Source: Halomonas getboli (GTDB lineage Bacteria > Pseudomonadota > Gammaproteobacteria > Pseudomonadales > Halomonadaceae). Taken from it: a DNA stretch of 64,000 nt. The notes under the pieces were generated by a model. That model searched no databases. It was not told the DNA's origin and saw only the letters and a list, made by a program, of their open reading frames with translations. The stretch's first letter is position 1; each line of letters begins with the position of its first letter. Shown here piece after piece: positions 47,065 through 55,944 of the stretch. The stretch spans positions 1-64,000 of the forward strand of contig NZ_JALMEW010000002.1 of assembly GCF_023094245.1 (NCBI RefSeq), written 5' to 3'. A program made the position numbers and the translations under genes.

Positions 47065-48585
47065 TCAGTCGGTGTCGTCTTCCTGATTGTGCATGCCCAC
47101 CAGCGCGTGGTCACCGGCGCTCTGCTCCGACTTGGCATCGTCGTTACGGCTGGCCTCCAGGGCGGCCAGGTAGGCGTCGTCGATGTCGCCGGTAATGTAG
47201 CGGCCATCGAACACCGAACAGTCGAACTCGTCCAGGGCCGGATTGATCTCGCGGCAGGCCGCCTTCAGATCCTCGAGGTCCTGGTAGATCATGCGATCGG
47301 CGCCGATCAGCTCGCCCACCTCTTCCTCGCTGCGGCCGTGGGCGATCAGCTCGCTGGCCGCCGGCATGTCGATGCCGTAGACGTTGGGGTAGCGCACGGG
47401 CGGCGCCGCGGAAGCGAAGTAGACGTTCCTGGCGCCGGCCTCGCGGGCCATCTGGATGATCTGGTTGCAGGTGGTGCCGCGCACGATGGAGTCGTCGACC
47501 AGCAGCACGTTCTTGCCCTCGAACTCGATATCGATGGCGTTGAGCTTCTGGCGCACCGACTTCTTGCGCTGGGTCTGCCCCGGCATGATGAAGGTCCGCC
47601 CGATGTAGCGGTTCTTCATGAAGCCCTCGCGGTAGGTCACGCCCAGGTGCTGGGCCAGCTCCAGAGCCGAGGTCCGCGAGGTATCCGGGATCGGGATCAC
47701 CACGTCGATGTCGTGGTCCGGCCACTCGTTCTTGATGCGATCGGCGAGCTTGCGGCCCATGGCCATGCGGGTGCCGTAGACGTAGGCGCCGTCGAGCAGG
47801 GTATCCGGGCGCGCCAGGTAGACGTGCTCGAAGATGCAGGGGGCCAGGCGCGGCGCATCGGCACACTGCTGGGTGTGGATCTCGCCGTCCATGCTGACGA
47901 AGATCGCCTCGCCCGGGGCAAGGTCGCGATGCAGCTCGAAGCCGCCCACGTCCAGCGCTACCGATTCGGAGGCGATCATCACCTCCTGGCCCTGGCCCTC
48001 GTCGCGGCTGCCGAACACCACCGGACGAATGCCGTGCGGATCACGGAAGGCCACCATGCCCACGCCGTTGATGATCGCCACCGCGGCATAGCCGCCCAGG
48101 CAGCGGCGATGCACGCGGCGCACGGCGTCGAAGATGTCGCCCGGCGCCAGGTGCGGCCCCTGCTTGCCCAGCTCGTGGGCGAAGACGTTGAGCAGCACCT
48201 CGGAGTCGGAGCTGGTGTTGATGTGGCGCAGGTCGGAGGAGAACAGCTCCTGCTTGAGCTGGTCGGCGTTGGTCAGGTTGCCGTTATGCGCCAGCGAGAT
48301 GCCGTACGGCGAGTTGACATAGAACGGCTGGGATTCCGCCTCGCTGGAGGAGCCGGCGGTGGGATAACGCACGTGGCCGATGCCCAGGTTGCCCTGAAGG
48401 CGCGCCATGTGGCGGGTATGGAAGACGTCGCGCACCAGCCCGTTGCTCTTGCGCAGCAGGAAGCGACCGTCGTTCCAGGTCATCATGCCTGCGGCATCCT
48501 GGCCGCGGTGCTGCAACACCGTCAGGGCATCGTAGATCCCCTGGTTCACCGCCTGCTTGGCCATCAGGCCCACGATACCGCACAT
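47065..48585 (-). CDS. purF: Amidophosphoribosyltransferase
   Basis: First committed enzyme of purine synthesis; transfers glutamine nitrogen to phosphoribosyl pyrophosphate. The N-terminal nucleophile Cys2 is in MCGIVGLM, and glutaminase residues appear in [13 protein letters not shown] and LAHNGNLTN. The phosphoribosyltransferase loop [13 protein letters not shown] is near residue 367. The length of 506 aa is normal. It follows cvpA with a 57-nt gap. Confidence 0.97.
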   Translation of the reverse strand: MCGIVGLMAKQAVNQGIYDALTVLQHRGQDAAGMMTWNDGRFLLRKSNGLVRDVFHTRHMARLQGNLGIGHVRYPTAGSSSEAESQPFYVNSPYGISLAHNGNLTNADQLKQELFSSDLRHINTSSDSEVLLNVFAHELGKQGPHLAPGDIFDAVRRVHRRCLGGYAAVAIINGVGMVAFRDPHGIRPVVFGSRDEGQGQEVMIASESVALDVGGFELHRDLAPGEAIFVSMDGEIHTQQCADAPRLAPCIFEHVYLARPDTLLDGAYVYGTRMAMGRKLADRIKNEWPDHDIDVVIPIPDTSRTSALELAQHLGVTYREGFMKNRYIGRTFIMPGQTQRKKSVRQKLNAIDIEFEGKNVLLVDDSIVRGTTCNQIIQMAREAGARNVYFASAAPPVRYPNVYGIDMPAASELIAHGRSEEEVGELIGADRMIYQDLEDLKAACREINPALDEFDCSVFDGRYITGDIDDAYLAALEASRNDDAKSEQSAGDHALVGMHNQEDDTD

Positions 48586-48642
48586 TACACCTTACCTCGC
48601 TTGCCTTGAGTGGGCGGCGCCACGGCCGCCGCTTCGATCATG

Positions 48643-49206
48643 TCAGGGGGTGGCGATCCCGTCGTCCGCCGTCCGCGACGGCATCAACGAGGCGGGATCG
48701 CCGAAGGATTCGGGAGACACCGGCAGCTGCCCTTCCCAGGCAGCCAGGCGGCCGACGGCCCAGTCCTTCAGCTGCAGGAAGGGCGGCCGCAGGCTGGCCT
48801 GCTGCCAGGCCTCGAGTTGTTGCAAGGGGGTCAAGCCGATCAGCAGGGTGGCGACCACCAGGATGGCGCTGCCCTTGGCCAGGCCGAAGGCGGCACCGGC
48901 AACGCGGTTGAGCAGGCCCATGCCGACCCACTCCACCGCCGCCTGAATCAGGCGAATGATCACACCGCAGGCCAGGATCACGCCCAACACCACCAACACG
49001 AAGGCCAGCACCAGCCGGCCGTCGGCGCTATCGATCAGCCCGGCGAGCTGGGCGGCCAGAGGCTCGGCGAGCCAGCGCGCCGCCAGCAGTGCCACCACCC
49101 AGGCCGCCAGGCCCAGGGCCTCGCGTACCAGGCCGCGTACCAGCCCGGCGATGCCGGTGACGGCGAGCACCGCCACGAACAGCCAGTCCAGCCAGGTCAG
49201 CGTCAC
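48643..49206 (-). CDS. cvpA: CvpA-family membrane protein
   Basis: A 187-aa inner-membrane protein with four hydrophobic segments (starting LDWLFVAVLAVTGIAGLVRG). In E. coli CvpA is needed for colicin V export and envelope robustness, and it is commonly encoded just before purF, as here. The start is a GTG at 49206 that overlaps the dedD stop (GTGA). Confidence 0.92.
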   Translation of the reverse strand: MTLTWLDWLFVAVLAVTGIAGLVRGLVREALGLAAWVVALLAARWLAEPLAAQLAGLIDSADGRLVLAFVLVVLGVILACGVIIRLIQAAVEWVGMGLLNRVAGAAFGLAKGSAILVVATLLIGLTPLQQLEAWQQASLRPPFLQLKDWAVGRLAAWEGQLPVSPESFGDPASLMPSRTADDGIATP

Positions 49207-49907
49207 TCGGCCTCCACCAGCAGGCCCTGGAGGTTGAAGCCGGCCTTGAGCTCGCTCATCGCCTGCTCGGCCACCTCACTGCTGGCATAGGGCCCGACGT
49301 AGACCGTGGTCAGGTCGTTATTGCGCGGGCGGCGGTAAGCGGGAAAGCCCTTCTCTTCCAGGCGCGCCTCGAGGCGCTGGGCATTGTCGGGCTCGCCGAA
49401 ACTGCCCACCTGCACCGCCCATTCGCCGCCGGAGACCGCCTCGTGGGTTGGCTTGGCCGCCGCAGCCATGCGCTCGTCGGCGGCGCGTGCCAGATCGGCG
49501 ATGGGATCCTCGGCCGCCGCCTCGGGCTCGGACGTTGCCGCACCGTCGCCAGAAGCCGATTCGGCCGCTGTCGCACGCTCTTCCGACATGTTCTGGTCAG
49601 CCAGAGCCTCGTCGCTGTCGGAAGACGAGGCCTCGATCGCGGCCTGCCCCGTCTCGACCGAGACGACGTCTTCGTTCGACGCCGTACCGTCGTCTACCGC
49701 GGCGGCATCGCTCGGGGCCAGCTCTTCAGGGGGGGCGGGCGCCTCGGGCTCGCGGTGCGGCACCTCGATCGGCTGTTCGATGCTCATGGTCGGCTGCGGC
49801 CGCTCCTCGCGAGGCGCCGGATCGTCGAACAGCAGCGGCAGGAAGATCACCGCCAGGGCCAACAGGATCAGCGCGCCGCTGATCCGCTCTCGCCATCCAT
49901 ACTTCAT
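49203..49907 (-). CDS. dedD: DedD-like SPOR-domain cell division protein
   Basis: A 234-aa inner-membrane protein with one N-terminal transmembrane helix (residues about 10-26), a long acidic and Ala-rich linker (about 40-155), and a C-terminal SPOR domain (about 158-234, GGEWAVQVGSFGEPDNAQRLEARLE). SPOR domains bind denuded glycan at the septum. It overlaps folC by one base (TGATG) and cvpA by 4 nt. The folC-dedD-cvpA-purF order is conserved in gammaproteobacteria. Confidence 0.9.
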   Translation of the reverse strand: MKYGWRERISGALILLALAVIFLPLLFDDPAPREERPQPTMSIEQPIEVPHREPEAPAPPEELAPSDAAAVDDGTASNEDVVSVETGQAAIEASSSDSDEALADQNMSEERATAAESASGDGAATSEPEAAAEDPIADLARAADERMAAAAKPTHEAVSGGEWAVQVGSFGEPDNAQRLEARLEEKGFPAYRRPRNNDLTTVYVGPYASSEVAEQAMSELKAGFNLQGLLVEAE

Positions 49908-51220
49908 CACGTTCCCTCGCTGCCGGCCTCTGCCGCCGCCTGCGCCGATTCGGCCCAGGCCGCCAGCACGTCGGCCACGGTAAAGAAGGAGCCACACACC
50001 AGGACCCGGTCCTGCGGGGCCAGGCGCTCGGTCAGCCAGGCCACGCCCGCCGCCGGGGAGTCCGCCCGGTGCCACACCGGCTGGCCGAGCGTCTCGAGGG
50101 TCTCGGCCAGCGCCGCGGCGCTGCGCGCCCGATCGCCCTCCAGGCTCACCGGCAGCCAGGCGTCGACGACCGGCGCCAGGGCGCCGATCACGCCCTCGGC
50201 GTCCTTGTCGGCGAGCATGCCCAGCAGGGCGACGGTGCGCCCCTGGCAGGGCCGCGCGGCCAGGCGCTCGGCCAGATAGGCCGCGGCGTGGGGATTATGC
50301 CCCACGTCCAGGCACCACTGGCCGCGCCACTGCATGCGCCCGGGCAGCTCGACGCCGGCCAGCGCCCGGCGGCAGGCCTCGACCTCCGGCGTCCGGCCGG
50401 CCAGCGCGAACGCCTGCAGCGCGGTGGCGGCGTTGTCCAGCGGCAGGCCCGGATCGGGCAGCGCCTCGAGGCGCGCGTCGGCGCCCTCGGCATCGAGCCC
50501 CTGCCAGGCCCAACCGCCCTCGCCGGTCTCGCGCTGGAAGGTCACACCCAGGGCGTGGCACTCGGCGCCCAGCGCCTGGGCGGTGGCGGCGACGCTTTGC
50601 GGAAGCCGCTCGCTGCCCAGCACCGCGGGGCGGCCGGCACGCATGATGCCGGCCTTCTCGCGGCCGATGACCTCGAGATCGTCGCCCAGGAAGGCGGCAT
50701 GATCGCGGGCGATGGTGGTCACCACCGCCACGTCGGCGTCGAGCACGTTGACCGCATCCAGCCGGCCGCCGAGACCGACCTCGAGGACGGCGAGCTCGGG
50801 CGCACGCTCGCGAATGGCGTGCAGCGCGCCCAGGGTGCCGGCCTCGAAGTAGGTCAGGCTGATCGGCTCGCCGTCGAGACGTGCCGCCTCGACGGCCTCG
50901 AAGCCGGCGATCAGCTCGGCATCGCCGGCCTCCGCGCCGTCGAGACGCAGACGCTCGTTGTAGCGCAGCAGGTGGGGAGAGGTGTAGGCCGCCGTGGTCA
51001 TGCCATGCGCGCGCCCCAGGGCCTCGAGCATGGCCACGGTGGAGCCCTTGCCGTTGGTACCGGCCACGGTGATCACGCGCCTGGCGATGGGCCCGTCGAG
51101 CAGGCCCATGCGCCGCGCGACTTCGGCCACCCGCTCGAGGCCGAGGTCGATGCTCACCGGATGCGCCGCTTCCAGCCGCGCCAGCCAGCCCTCGAGAGTA
51201 GACGTCGGAGCGTCGCCCAT
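49907..51220 (-). CDS. folC: Folylpolyglutamate/dihydrofolate synthase
   Basis: Adds glutamate to dihydropteroate and folates. The P-loop GTNGKGST is near residue 54, followed by YTSPHLLRYNERLR and the central EVGLGGRLDAVNV and HNPHAAAYLAERL. I take the ATG at 51220 giving 437 aa; an in-frame GTG at 51238 would add six residues and overlap accD by 11 nt. Neither has a strong ribosome site. It follows accD within 7 nt and overlaps dedD. Confidence 0.94.
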   Translation of the reverse strand: MGDAPTSTLEGWLARLEAAHPVSIDLGLERVAEVARRMGLLDGPIARRVITVAGTNGKGSTVAMLEALGRAHGMTTAAYTSPHLLRYNERLRLDGAEAGDAELIAGFEAVEAARLDGEPISLTYFEAGTLGALHAIRERAPELAVLEVGLGGRLDAVNVLDADVAVVTTIARDHAAFLGDDLEVIGREKAGIMRAGRPAVLGSERLPQSVAATAQALGAECHALGVTFQRETGEGGWAWQGLDAEGADARLEALPDPGLPLDNAATALQAFALAGRTPEVEACRRALAGVELPGRMQWRGQWCLDVGHNPHAAAYLAERLAARPCQGRTVALLGMLADKDAEGVIGALAPVVDAWLPVSLEGDRARSAAALAETLETLGQPVWHRADSPAAGVAWLTERLAPQDRVLVCGSFFTVADVLAAWAESAQAAAEAGSEGT

Positions 51221-51227
51221 GACGGCG

Positions 51228-52202
51228 TCAGCGCTCACCGTCGGCGCGCGGCTCGTCGGCCTCGCCGGCCGGTTCGACCGAGGCGTCCTCGGGCTGCTGG
51301 GCGGCGTCGACCAGGTCGGGCTCGGCCGCGTCGGCCGGGCCGTTGACCGGCTGGTGCGTCAGCTTGCGCAGCACGCCGCCGAGACGTTCACGCATCTCGT
51401 GGCGATGCACGATCATGTCCACGGTGCCGTGCTCGAGCAGGAACTCGCTGCGCTGGAAGCCTTCCGGCAGTTTCTCGCGCACGGTCTGCTCGATGACCCG
51501 CGGGCCGGCGAAGCCGATCAGAGCGTTGGGCTCGGCGACGTTGAGATCGCCCAGCATCGCCAGCGACGCGGACACGCCGCCGAACACCGGGTCGGTCAGC
51601 ACCGAGATGTAGGGCACGCCTGCCTGCTTGAGCTTCTCGAGGGCGGCGGAGGTCTTGGCCATCTGCATCAGCGAGAACAGCGCCTCCTGCATGCGCGCAC
51701 CGCCCGAGGCGCCGAAGCACACCAGCGGCACGCCCTGCTCCAGGGCCTGCTCGGCGGCGCGCACGAACTTCTCGCCCACCACGGCGCCCATCGAGCCGCC
51801 CATGAAGGTGAACTCGAAGGCCACCGCCACCACCGGCAGGCCGTCCAGGCTGCCGCGCATGGCGACCAGGGCGTCCTTCTCGCCGGTGGACTTCTGGGCC
51901 GCGGTCAGGCGGTCCTTGTACTTCTTGGAATCACGGAACTTGAGGCGGTCGACCGGCTCGAGGTCGGCGGCGATTTCCTCGCGGCCGTCCTTGTCGAGGA
52001 ACCAGTCGAGGCGCTTGCGTGCCGTGAGACGCAGGTGATGCTCGCACTTGGGACAGACGTTGTGGTGCTTCTCGAGTTCCGGCAGGTACAGCACCCCGTC
52101 GCACTTGGGGCACTTGCGCCACAGGCCGTCCGGTACGCTCGAACGGCGGTCCTTGCGCTGAATGCGGCCCACCGAGGGCACGATCTTGTCTAGCCAGCTC
52201 AT
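51228..52202 (-). CDS. accD: Acetyl-CoA carboxylase carboxyltransferase beta subunit
   Basis: Beta subunit of carboxyltransferase, first step of fatty acid synthesis. The 324-aa protein has the four-Cys zinc ribbon (CPKC near residue 31 and CPKC near residue 50) and [22 protein letters not shown] near residue 170. The C-terminus carries an acidic extension of about 35 residues ([18 protein letters not shown]) with no defined domain. The start [10 protein letters not shown] is conserved. It is 71 nt downstream of trpA. Confidence 0.96.
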   Translation of the reverse strand: MSWLDKIVPSVGRIQRKDRRSSVPDGLWRKCPKCDGVLYLPELEKHHNVCPKCEHHLRLTARKRLDWFLDKDGREEIAADLEPVDRLKFRDSKKYKDRLTAAQKSTGEKDALVAMRGSLDGLPVVAVAFEFTFMGGSMGAVVGEKFVRAAEQALEQGVPLVCFGASGGARMQEALFSLMQMAKTSAALEKLKQAGVPYISVLTDPVFGGVSASLAMLGDLNVAEPNALIGFAGPRVIEQTVREKLPEGFQRSEFLLEHGTVDMIVHRHEMRERLGGVLRKLTHQPVNGPADAAEPDLVDAAQQPEDASVEPAGEADEPRADGER

Positions 52203-52273
52203 GTCAGAAACGCTTCCATTTTTGCGGTCGCCCCAACCAGCGGGGCGACTGTCGAATCGGTATTCGGGGTCCG

Positions 52274-53077
52274 TCAGGCGTCCAGGGCCTGGCGCATCTC
52301 GCCCAGTACGGCTTCCAGCTCGCCGGGCACCGCCTCGGGGTGCTCGGCATTCTCGGCGATGCGCGAGACCAGCGCACTGCCGACGATCACGCCGTCGGCC
52401 ACGCGGCCGACCTCGGCGGCCGAGGCCCCGTCGCGGATGCCGAAGCCCACGCACAGCGGCAGCTCGGTCATCTCGCGCAGCGGTGCCAGATGCTGGGCGA
52501 CGTCCGCGGCATCGACGCCGGCGCCTCCCGTGACGCCCTTGAGCGAGACGTAGTACAGATAACCCTCGCCATGGGCGCATATTGTAGCGGCCCGGGCACG
52601 GGAAGTGGTAGGGGCCACCAGGAAGATCGAGGCCAGACCGCGCTCCTTGAGCACCGGACCCATCAGGTCGGCCTCCTCCGGCGGCATGTCGACGAGCAGC
52701 ACACCGTCGATGCCGGCATCGCGCGCCGCATCGGCGAAGGCCTCGAGGCCCATGCGCTCGACGGGATTGAGATAGCCCATCAGCACCACCGGCGTCTCGG
52801 CGTCGTCGCGGCGAAATTCGCGCACCATCTCGATCAGATCACTCAGCCGCACGCCATGCCGGAGGGCCCGCTCGCAGGCCTTCTGGATCACCGGACCGTC
52901 GGCCATCGGGTCGGAGAACGGCACGCCCAGCTCGATCACGTCGGCGCCGGCGCGCACCAGGGCGTGCATATAGCCCACGGTGTGCTCGGGCGCGGGATCG
53001 CCGGCGGTGATGTAGGGAATCAGTGCGCGGCGGCCCTGCTCCCGGAGCGCGGCGAAGCGTTGGTCGATTCGATTCAT
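52274..53077 (-). CDS. trpA: Tryptophan synthase alpha subunit
   Basis: Cleaves indole-3-glycerol phosphate to indole. The 267-aa TIM barrel shows the catalytic Glu and Asp in [14 protein letters not shown] near residues 49-60, [14 protein letters not shown] near residue 100, and LLVDMPPEE near residue 128. It follows trpB by 9 nt. The trpFBA genes sit together between truA and accD, whereas Pseudomonas keeps only trpF there. Confidence 0.96.
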   Translation of the reverse strand: MNRIDQRFAALREQGRRALIPYITAGDPAPEHTVGYMHALVRAGADVIELGVPFSDPMADGPVIQKACERALRHGVRLSDLIEMVREFRRDDAETPVVLMGYLNPVERMGLEAFADAARDAGIDGVLLVDMPPEEADLMGPVLKERGLASIFLVAPTTSRARAATICAHGEGYLYYVSLKGVTGGAGVDAADVAQHLAPLREMTELPLCVGFGIRDGASAAEVGRVADGVIVGSALVSRIAENAEHPEAVPGELEAVLGEMRQALDA

Positions 53078-53086
53078 CGGTGTCCC

Positions 53087-54301
53087 CTAGAGTTCGATGC
53101 CGTCGAGCTTGGCGACCGTCAGGATGTCCTTGTCGCCGCGTCCGGAGAGGTTGACCACGATGTGCTGGTCGGGGCGCATGGTCGGCGCCAGCACCCTGGC
53201 GTGAGCCAGGGCATGGGCCGACTCCAGCGCCGGCATGATGCCCTCGACGTGGGTCAGCTCGCGGAAGGCCTCGAGCACGGCGTCATCGTCCGCCGCCACG
53301 TACTCGACCCGGCCCACGTCCTTCCACAGCGCGTGTTCCGGGCCCACCCCCGGGTAGTCGAGCCCGGCGGAGATCGAGTGGGTGTCGCTGACCTGGCCGC
53401 CCTCGTCTGACATCAGGTAGGTGCGGTTGCCATGCAGCACGCCGCGCGGCGCGCCGGAGGCCAGGGGCGCGGCGTGGCGACCGGTGGCCACGCCGTCGCC
53501 GCCGGCCTCGACGCCGATCATGGCAACCTCGTCATCCTCGACGAAGGGATAGAACAGTCCCATGGCGTTGGAGCCGCCGCCCACGCAGGCGATCAGCGCG
53601 TCGGGCAGGCGACCGAACTCCTCCAGCGACTGGCGGCGCGCCTCGCGGCCGACCACGGCGTTGAAGTCGCGCACCAGCATCGGATAGGGATGCGGCCCGG
53701 CCACGGTGCCAATGATGTAGAAGGTGTCGTCGACGTTGGTCACCCAGTCGCGCAACGCCTCGTTCATGGCGTCCTTCAGGGTGCGGGTACCGGACTCCAC
53801 CGGAATCACCCTGGCTCCCAGCAGGCGCATGCGATAGACGTTGAGCTTCTGGCGCTCGACGTCCTCGGCGCCCATGTAGACCTCGCACTCGAGGCCCAGG
53901 CGCGCCGCCACGGTGGCGGTGGCCACGCCGTGCTGACCGGCGCCGGTCTCGGCGATCACCCGCGGCTTGCCGCTCTTCTTGGCCAGCAGCGCCTGACCGA
54001 TGGTGTTGTTCACCTTGTGGGCGCCGGTGTGGTTCAGGTCCTCGCGCTTGAGCCAGATCTGGGCGCCACCCAGCCGCTGGGACCAGCGCTCGGCGTGATA
54101 GAGCGGCGACGGCCGACCGACATAGTGGGCCAGGTCATGGTCGAATTCCGCCTGGAACGCCGGATCGTCGCGCAGCTGCGCGTAGGTCTTCTCCAGCTCC
54201 TCCAGGGCGAAGCTCAGGGTCTCGGAGACGAACCGGCCGCCATAGGGGCCGAAGTGGCCGCGGGCATCCGGCAGTCGGGTCAGATCGCTGAACTTGCTCA
54301 C
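53087..54301 (-). CDS. trpB: Tryptophan synthase beta subunit
   Basis: Pyridoxal phosphate subunit joining indole and serine into tryptophan. The Lys of the cofactor lies in [20 protein letters not shown] near residue 90, and the phosphate-binding Gly-rich segment is [16 protein letters not shown] near residue 232. The length of 404 aa is normal. It lies 57 nt after trpF and 9 nt before trpA. Confidence 0.97.
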   Translation of the reverse strand: MSKFSDLTRLPDARGHFGPYGGRFVSETLSFALEELEKTYAQLRDDPAFQAEFDHDLAHYVGRPSPLYHAERWSQRLGGAQIWLKREDLNHTGAHKVNNTIGQALLAKKSGKPRVIAETGAGQHGVATATVAARLGLECEVYMGAEDVERQKLNVYRMRLLGARVIPVESGTRTLKDAMNEALRDWVTNVDDTFYIIGTVAGPHPYPMLVRDFNAVVGREARRQSLEEFGRLPDALIACVGGGSNAMGLFYPFVEDDEVAMIGVEAGGDGVATGRHAAPLASGAPRGVLHGNRTYLMSDEGGQVSDTHSISAGLDYPGVGPEHALWKDVGRVEYVAADDDAVLEAFRELTHVEGIMPALESAHALAHARVLAPTMRPDQHIVVNLSGRGDKDILTVAKLDGIEL

Positions 54302-54358
54302 GGGGACACCTCACAGATTCGCCAGTAGGGAATGGTCGGGAATGCGTCGACCGCGGGC

Positions 54359-55000
54359 TCAGGCATCGGCGCGGCGCACCGCGCGGAGAAACTCGGCCAT
54401 GGCCGCGCCGTCCTTGATACCCGGGGCGGTCTCGATACCGCCGGAGACATCCACCGCCAGGGGGCGCACCGAAGCGATGGCCTCGGCCACGTTGGCCGGC
54501 GTCAGGCCTCCGGCGAGAATAACAGGTTTGGCCAGGCGTGCGGGGATGCGCGACCAGTCGAAGGTCTCGCCGGTACCACCCGGCACGCCGGGCCGGTAGG
54601 CGTCGAGCAGCAGCGCCCGGGCACCGGCGTACTCGCGGGCCGCCGCCTCGAGGTCGAGGCCGTCGCGCATGCGCAGCGCCTTGATCCAGGGCCGGGGCGC
54701 GGCCTCGCAGAACGCAGGCGTCTCGTCGCCATGGAACTGAAGCAGGTCAAGGTGCTCGGCGGCCCGGGTCAGCAGCGCCTCGTCGGGGTCGACGAACAGC
54801 CCGACCCGGGTGACGAAGGCCGGTACCCGGGCGGCCAGCGCGGCCAGCCGCGCGAGATCCACCGCCCGCTTGCTGCCGGGCCACAGCACGAAGCCCAGGG
54901 CATCGGCCCCGGCCGCCACCGCGGCATCGACGTCCTCGGGACGGGTCAGGCCGCAGAACTTGACCCGGGTGCGGCCGAGGGCCGCGCCATGCTCAAGCAT
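54359..55000 (-). CDS. trpF: Phosphoribosylanthranilate isomerase
   Basis: Amadori isomerase of tryptophan synthesis, 213 aa. The catalytic Cys is in [13 protein letters not shown] near residue 16, and the catalytic Asp region appears in [17 protein letters not shown] near residue 175. It is a stand-alone enzyme, not the TrpCF fusion of enterobacteria. The start overlaps the truA stop by 8 nt. Confidence 0.95.
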   Translation of the reverse strand: MLEHGAALGRTRVKFCGLTRPEDVDAAVAAGADALGFVLWPGSKRAVDLARLAALAARVPAFVTRVGLFVDPDEALLTRAAEHLDLLQFHGDETPAFCEAAPRPWIKALRMRDGLDLEAAAREYAGARALLLDAYRPGVPGGTGETFDWSRIPARLAKPVILAGGLTPANVAEAIASVRPLAVDVSGGIETAPGIKDGAAMAEFLRAVRRADA

Positions 55001-55937
55001 CGTCGCCTTCCTCCGCTGCCAGCGCCGCCGCGTTGGCCGCCCGGGAGCGGTCGCGCCGATACGCCGCCATGGGCGAATCGGGCACCGCCCGCTCGCCGCT
55101 CCACTCGCCGAGGAAGGCCAGCAGGTTCGGCCCCAGCGGCTCGGCGGGCAGCCCCCAGCTCTCGTCGAAGAGGCAGTCGACGAAGTGCAGGCCGTGGGCC
55201 GGCGCGGTGACGTCGCCCAGGGTGCGATCGCGCAGGGTCAGCAGCCGGGCGACATGGCCCTCGTCCTGGGCCCCGCGCCCCACCGACATCAGCGCGCCGG
55301 CGATGTTGCGGATCATGTGATGCAGGAAGGCGTTGCCCTGCACGTCGATGACCACCAGCGGGCCGTAGCGATTGACCTCGATGAAGTGCAGGTGGCGCCA
55401 GGGCGTCGTCGACTGGCAGCCGGCGGCACGGAAGGTGGAGAAGTCGTTCTCGCCGACCAGCGCCTGGGCGGCGCGATGCATGGCCTCGGCGTCGAGCGGA
55501 TCGCGGCACCAGGTCACGTTGTGGCGCTCGAGTACCGGCGGGCTGACGCGATTGAGGATCACGTAACGATAGCGCCGCGCCAGCGCCGAAAAGCGGGCAT
55601 GAAAGTCGTCGGCCACCGGCTTGACCCAGCGCACCGCGATGTCGCGGGGCAGGTTGGCGTTGGTGCCGAACACCCAGGCCTTCTCCGAACGCGGCGAAGG
55701 CGGGTCGAAGTGAATGACCTGACGGGTGGCGTGGACGCCGGAGTCGGTACGGCCGCTGCACATTACCGAGACCGGCGCGGCGGCCACGCGGGACATCGCC
55801 TGTTCCAGGGAAGCCTGCACCGAGGCGCTGTGCTTGAGGCGCTGCCAGCCGCAGTAGGCGGTGCCGTCGTATTCCACGGCCATGGCCAGCCGGCCGCGGA
55901 GGGGTTGCTTGTCGTCGAGACGATGAAAGAAGGTCAT
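54993..55937 (-). CDS. truA: tRNA pseudouridine(38-40) synthase
   Basis: Makes pseudouridine at positions 38-40 of tRNA. The catalytic Asp is in [19 protein letters not shown] near residue 75, and the [10 protein letters not shown] and [13 protein letters not shown] segments are typical. I chose the ATG at 55937, giving 314 aa, somewhat longer than E. coli TruA because of an N-terminal 20-residue lead and a basic C-terminal tail. It is 7 nt from fimV and overlaps trpF. Confidence 0.94.
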   Translation of the reverse strand: MTFFHRLDDKQPLRGRLAMAVEYDGTAYCGWQRLKHSASVQASLEQAMSRVAAAPVSVMCSGRTDSGVHATRQVIHFDPPSPRSEKAWVFGTNANLPRDIAVRWVKPVADDFHARFSALARRYRYVILNRVSPPVLERHNVTWCRDPLDAEAMHRAAQALVGENDFSTFRAAGCQSTTPWRHLHFIEVNRYGPLVVIDVQGNAFLHHMIRNIAGALMSVGRGAQDEGHVARLLTLRDRTLGDVTAPAHGLHFVDCLFDESWGLPAEPLGPNLLAFLGEWSGERAVPDSPMAAYRRDRSRAANAAALAAEEGDDA

Positions 55938-55944
55938 GCGTTCT

